Source: Acanthamoeba lenticulata (Eukaryota > Discosea > Longamoebia > Acanthamoebidae). Taken from it: a stretch of 21,265 bases of DNA. The translations under genes and the position numbers were made by a program. Positions 17,791 through 21,265 of the stretch are shown piece by piece (position 1 is the stretch's first letter; every line of letters starts with the position of its first letter). Where the stretch lies: NCBI GenBank assembly GCA_002179805.1, contig NAVB01000666.1, positions 1-21,265 on the forward strand. The letters run 5' to 3'. The notes under the pieces were generated by a model that saw only the letters and a program-made list of their open reading frames with translations, was not told the origin of the DNA and ran no database searches.

Positions 17791-20700
17791 GTTGAGCTTG
17801 TATCCGGGCGATCAGGCTCTTGATCTCTTCTCGCTTGACCCGAATCGTCTCGTTGTCGAACCAGTCCCTGTGGAGCTGAGAGTCCAATGCCAAGTGGAGA
17901 GGAGAAGGGCATGAGCTCGGCGTACATTGGGAGGCCATATAACCCAAGTTTGATAAAATCACATGGGACGTACCACCGACTCGATGCCTTTCTTGGAGAA
18001 AGAGGTTGGCGGATTGCGGCAGAAGCCCTCCACGTACTGGAGGAGGAACACACCGCAATCGGACCCGTTCTGCTGCTCCGGCAGCTGTGATGGACCCCCC
18101 AACAAACACAGTAATCACCTATCGTCAGTCGATCGGGTTTCCGAGGGTTGTGTAGCCGCGCTGGCGGGGAGAAGAGTTGATGATCAAACCTTGGCGTTGT
18201 AGCAGACCATGCTGTCCTTGGTGACCTTGAGCATTGGCTTGCCCTGCGGCACCTTGGTCTCGTTCCACGCCGTCTGCAGGTACCTGCAGGTGACGTACGC
18301 GGATGTCATAAGCAAGTGTGTCCGACACATCGGACGGAGGAAAAGAAAATTGAGGCAAGGAAGGGACAACGCACAGGCGGAGCTTGGTGAACAGGTGAGT
18401 GCCCAGCGTGCCGAGGGAGCACATGTGGATCATGGCCGGTATGTACTCTTTGGGCAGCTTCTCCCCAGCCGTGTGACGTGCGATATAGCCCGGATTGCAA
18501 ATAGCCACCACATTCCAGTGAAACCTGTCCCCCAGCACAGTCAATAAGATGAGATTAATATTTAATATAAAAAGAAAATAACATGCATAGAGCTGCGAGC
18601 CAATACCCGTCATGGATGGGGACGAAGAGAAAGCGCTTCTCAAAGATGTCGATATGGCGCGTCCATGAAAGGACCGACTTCATCTGCTCGCCGTCCTTTA
18701 AGGACTGCAGCTTGGTCCAGAAGAAGGTGTTGAAGAAGTAAAACTCCTCGCGTCGCGTCGTGTTGTCCGGGAACAGAGCCTCCTCATGCAGGTATTTGAG
18801 GTAGAACTCGATGATGTTGTCGTTCAACAGTTGTTCGGGGTCCAGCCGCTCCACATCGGCCTGCGTCAGGGTGACCACTCCCCTGCTCGAGCCACCCCAC
18901 GGTCGTCGCCATCGCCGAAATGGTGAGACAAGCCCATGACGAGAAGAGCTCAGCCTTCATGGGCCCGGAGGTCAGGGATCAGGTACCTGGAGCGGCCGAT
19001 GGGGTAGGTGATGACCTTCTTGGCCAACTCCGCGCGCCTGCAATGTGGGCAGCCACGCTGGGTGAGCACTCGGGGAAAGCGCCAAAAGAGGGAGAAAGGT
19101 GAGGAGGTCTGGGAAGACTGACCGAGCCCGAGTGAGAACAACCGGAGCTCCCGTCTCGGGGCGCCGCGAGCGTAAATTGTAGCGCTGAGGTTTGCTCTCG
19201 GGCACCACGTCTGCGCTGATGTTGTAGTCTGCCAGGTCCTCTTTCCTTTGGTAAGGAGAGGAAGCCTCAGCTATGTGACACGAAGAGCAGAAAGAGGTCA
19301 TGCAAAAGCCTCTGATGAACGTCGACGTACGTAATGGTCTTGGCTACCCCCCGCACCGGAGCCAATGCGAGCGCACGGGCCCACTCCTCCTGCCACTCGT
19401 CCACGCTCATGCAGTGGATGTGTATAAAGAGTCGCTTGCCGTCTGTCCAAAATTAAAAAAATAAAAAACAAAAAATAAAAAACAAAAAATAAAAAACAAA
19501 AAACGCATGGCACAGTCTAAGCACCAGGCAACACTCACTCTCGTACAGGCACCAAACGACCAAGAGCAGGACGAAGAAGAAGAAGAGGCATTACCGCGAT
19601 GCTGCGGATCATAGAGCTCAGAAGAGATGTCCGCTAAAGGGCTTCGCGTCTGCACAACGACCAGGCCGGTCGTCTGATATACCTGTTTCGCCACCGCCCA
19701 GCGCACGCACATCGCCGCGGCCATGGCCAGCCCTCGAATGAGAAAAGGAGGATAGAGGAATCCTCCACGCGCTTGTATGAGAAAGACGTACAGCGATGAC
19801 ACTGATGTCAGTGTAGGGGATGTTGAACTGCTTGTCCTGTTGCTGCTGCTGTTGTGGTTGCGGAGCTGATGGTTTGCCGCGATCGGATCCCGGCGGCACG
19901 TAGTCACTGTCTTTCCGTTTGTCCTTGGTAGCGCCAAAGATATCAGCCAGGTCCTCATCTTCGTCATCTTCGTCATCGTCAACGACAGCCTGGCGCACGG
20001 TGCGTAGTACAAGCTCCGCGTCTTCCCATCGAACTTCCCACTGGACTATGGCGTCCCAGAGACCAAACACGATACGCGGCGAATAGTAGACCGGCGTGCC
20101 GCTCCGCTGCTTCCTCTTCGCAGCGCCGACCGAGAGCGTCAGCGCTGGGCTGGACGTAGAGGTGGTGGTTGTAGTCGTCGTCGTCGTCGTCGTTGTGGTC
20201 GTTGTACTGGCGGCGTTCGTAGACGACTGGCCGTCCTCCTTTGAGTCAGAGGACAAATCCTGGCTGAGGCTGTTTTCTGTTGATGGACACATGGGAAGTA
20301 GTACAGGTCAACAAAAGGCGCATTGTCCAACAGGTTCGTAATCTCTCTTGCCGCGAGAAGTGTTGATGATGTACCCGAGTCGTCCTCGATGGTGATGACC
20401 ACAGGAGTAGTGATAGTCTTCTTGTTCTTTTTGTTGTTGCTGTTGCTGCTGCTGCTGCTGCTGCTATTAGTCTGCTTTCGAGCCAGCGCCTGCGAGATCT
20501 TGGGCGGGTCAGGAGGCAAGAAGTAGTTGCTCTTTTCGGCTTGCTGCTTGCTCTGCCCGTCATATCGATTGCGCCCGCCCGATCGCAGGGCCGGGTTCAC
20601 TCTAGGCGTAGTACGCCTCGAGACCAGCGCCACTGACTTGGTCTGATCACTGCTCGTGCTGGTACGACTCGTACTCGTACTCGAGCTTGGCGTGACCCCA

Positions 20701-21265
20701 GTTGTCCCCGTTTCCACGCCATCATGAGCACCAGCCGTCTCCTCTCTTTCGGCAGTTAAGTTGCTGGTCCTGCTCGTATAGTATAAGTGGACCGCCTCGA
20801 GTTCTGATGCCTTTCCGGATGAGCTGGTCGTGGTGGTCGTAGTACTCTGCGGGACGGGCTCAAAATCCAGCCTTGCAGCGTTCTTTATCCCTTTTTTGGC
20901 CGAATAACCTCGCCCTGAGCGGCACAGAGCTCATGAGTAGTGCAAAGTTTGCCTTTCTGCTTTGGGGAGTGTGCTGTACCACGTGAACCACCGCGGACAA
21001 CAGGAAGTGGATATGACTTCTTTGTTGGCGACGGTCCGTTGACGATGGCCGTCGTGTCAGCTGCATCTGTGCGGGCGCAGTGTGAGCAAGTGTGTTTGGT
21101 ACAGCATCACAGACACGCTCAACACAAGCACCGCACATACCGTAATGACGAGGTGGAAGGTCTTGCTTAGCTGGTGTGTTGCCTGAAGGCAGCAACTTGA
21201 TGTCATCATCCGGTTGCACTTCCAAGCGAGCAGGCGATGAAAGCCTGAATTTGGAACCAGAATAA
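15383..21265 (-). CDS. Ulp1/SENP6-7-like SUMO protease (peptidase C48), 5' end outside window
   Basis: Thirteen in-window exons encode about 1609 residues. Boundaries of the catalytic part are firm: 18987-19037, 18607-18882, 18375-18524, 18190-18283, 17974-18084 and 15383-17875. Upstream exons (19123-19265, 19327-19442, 19595-19682, 19792-20269, 20305-20858, 20909-21060, 21141-21265) are in phase but some borders are tentative. Layout is Thr/Ser/Gln-rich N-terminal region, PH-like segment, C48 domain, then an 830-residue charged tail. The closest family is SENP6/SENP7/Ulp2, which remove SUMO chains in the nucleus. The gene is open at the window edge, so the start codon is not visible. The long tail is on one open frame ending at 15383. 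Confidence 0.85.
17790..19037 (-). other. Peptidase C48 catalytic domain with Asp-to-Cys change
   Basis: The domain runs from KKVITYP through DVERLDPEQLLNDNIIEFYL (the LND motif typical of Ulp/SENP), FYFFNTFFWTKL, RFLFVPIHDGFHWNVVAI, RLYLQTAWNE, EQQNGSDCGVFLLQYVEGF and WFDNETIRVKREEIKSLI. Catalytic His is at 18518-18520 and catalytic Cys at 18055-18057. The oxyanion-hole Gln lies in EQQ just upstream. Where SENP6/7 have a [LM]DSL strand carrying the catalytic Asp, this protein reads IHMCSLG, with Cys at 18419-18421. The strand is inside exon 18375-18524, so splicing does not explain it. Confidence 0.85.
19123..19900 (-). other. PH-like segment N-terminal to the SUMO protease domain
   Basis: Exons 19792-20269 (3' part), 19595-19682 and 19327-19442 join to give FNIPYTDISVIAVYQTTGLVVVQT, then a variable loop, KRLFIHIHCMSVDEWQEEWARALA. 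The strand-rich run followed by a helix with paired Trp is the shape of a PH-type fold, and such a segment precedes the protease in some Ulp2-type proteins. The 3' border of 19327-19442 is tentative: TAC|GTCGAC keeps phase with acceptor GAG|GCTTCC, while the stronger-looking GTACGT donor does not. Confidence 0.45.
19452..19504. repeat. Tandem A-rich repeat (AAAAAATAAAAAAC units) in a SUMO protease intron
   Basis: About three and a half units of a 14-nt A-rich motif form a T-rich tract on the coding strand just upstream of the GACAG acceptor of exon 19327-19442. The tract probably serves as an extended polypyrimidine tract. Confidence 0.75.
19797..21265 (-). other. N-terminal low-complexity region of the SUMO protease, with homopolymer tracts
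   Basis: The exons encode Ser/Thr/Asn/Gln-rich sequence. Tracts include about 15 Thr (20158-20210), six Gln (about 19835-19860), seven Ser from AGC repeats (about 20440-20467) and acidic runs (DDDEDDEDED). A further SUMO-interaction-like motif, VVITIEDD, is at 20379-20402. The short intron proposed at 20859-20908 (50 nt) is the weakest junction; 21141-21265 is the visible part of an exon that continues past the window. Confidence 0.5.

Noticed and set aside
15436..17914. Several plus-strand open frames of 120-175 residues
   Set aside because: They lie opposite the continuous 830-residue tail exon of the SUMO protease and have the Arg/Ser/Val composition expected of antisense to acidic codons.
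1..21265. CRISPR array, transposon or viral insertion
   Set aside because: No regularly spaced repeats, transposase-like motifs or terminal inverted repeats were seen; the repeats present are short intronic microsatellites.

Overview
This is an intron-dense, GC-rich nuclear fragment from a protist, most likely an amoebozoan close to Acanthamoeba. The evidence is the short spliceosomal introns (mostly 50-150 nt, often with GTACG-type donors), the homopolymer-rich linkers, and a large Roco kinase built like Dictyostelium Pats1. All four genes lie on the minus strand, head to tail, with gaps of about 190-250 nt. I rebuilt the exons by hand from splice sites, reading phase and family motifs. No transcript or database search was available.

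Right to left, in transcription order. (1) 15383-21265: the 3' part of a Ulp1/SENP6-7-type SUMO protease gene (peptidase C48), with its N terminus beyond the window edge. It has a low-complexity N-terminal region, a probable PH-like segment, a catalytic domain with His and Cys present but the usual Asp position occupied by Cys, and an 830-residue charged C-terminal tail with SUMO-interaction-like motifs. (2) 13638-15130: a 372-residue single-pass membrane protein with a class I methyltransferase-like domain. (3) 13181-13448: a two-exon gene for a 63-residue basic protein I do not recognise. (4) 125-12972: a giant gene, modelled as 49 exons and 2673 residues, for a Pats1-like Roco protein. Its order is disordered N terminus, GRAM/PH, myotubularin-type phosphatase domain, 14 leucine-rich repeats, Roc GTPase, COR, Cys/His linker, TKL-type kinase, Ser/Pro-rich linker, SAM domain.

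The main biological points are in gene 4. The myotubularin domain is well preserved, but its CX5R active-site loop reads Q-N-F-N-G-R-D-A-V, so the nucleophilic Cys and the catalytic Arg are both gone. It is predicted to be a pseudophosphatase in cis with an intact-looking GTPase and an intact-looking kinase. The protein ends in a SAM domain rather than the WD40 repeats of Dictyostelium Pats1. In gene 1, the Asp-to-Cys change in the protease triad is the second notable point.

No tRNA, rRNA, CRISPR array or transposon was recognised. The many open frames on the plus strand are antisense shadows of GC-rich coding sequence.
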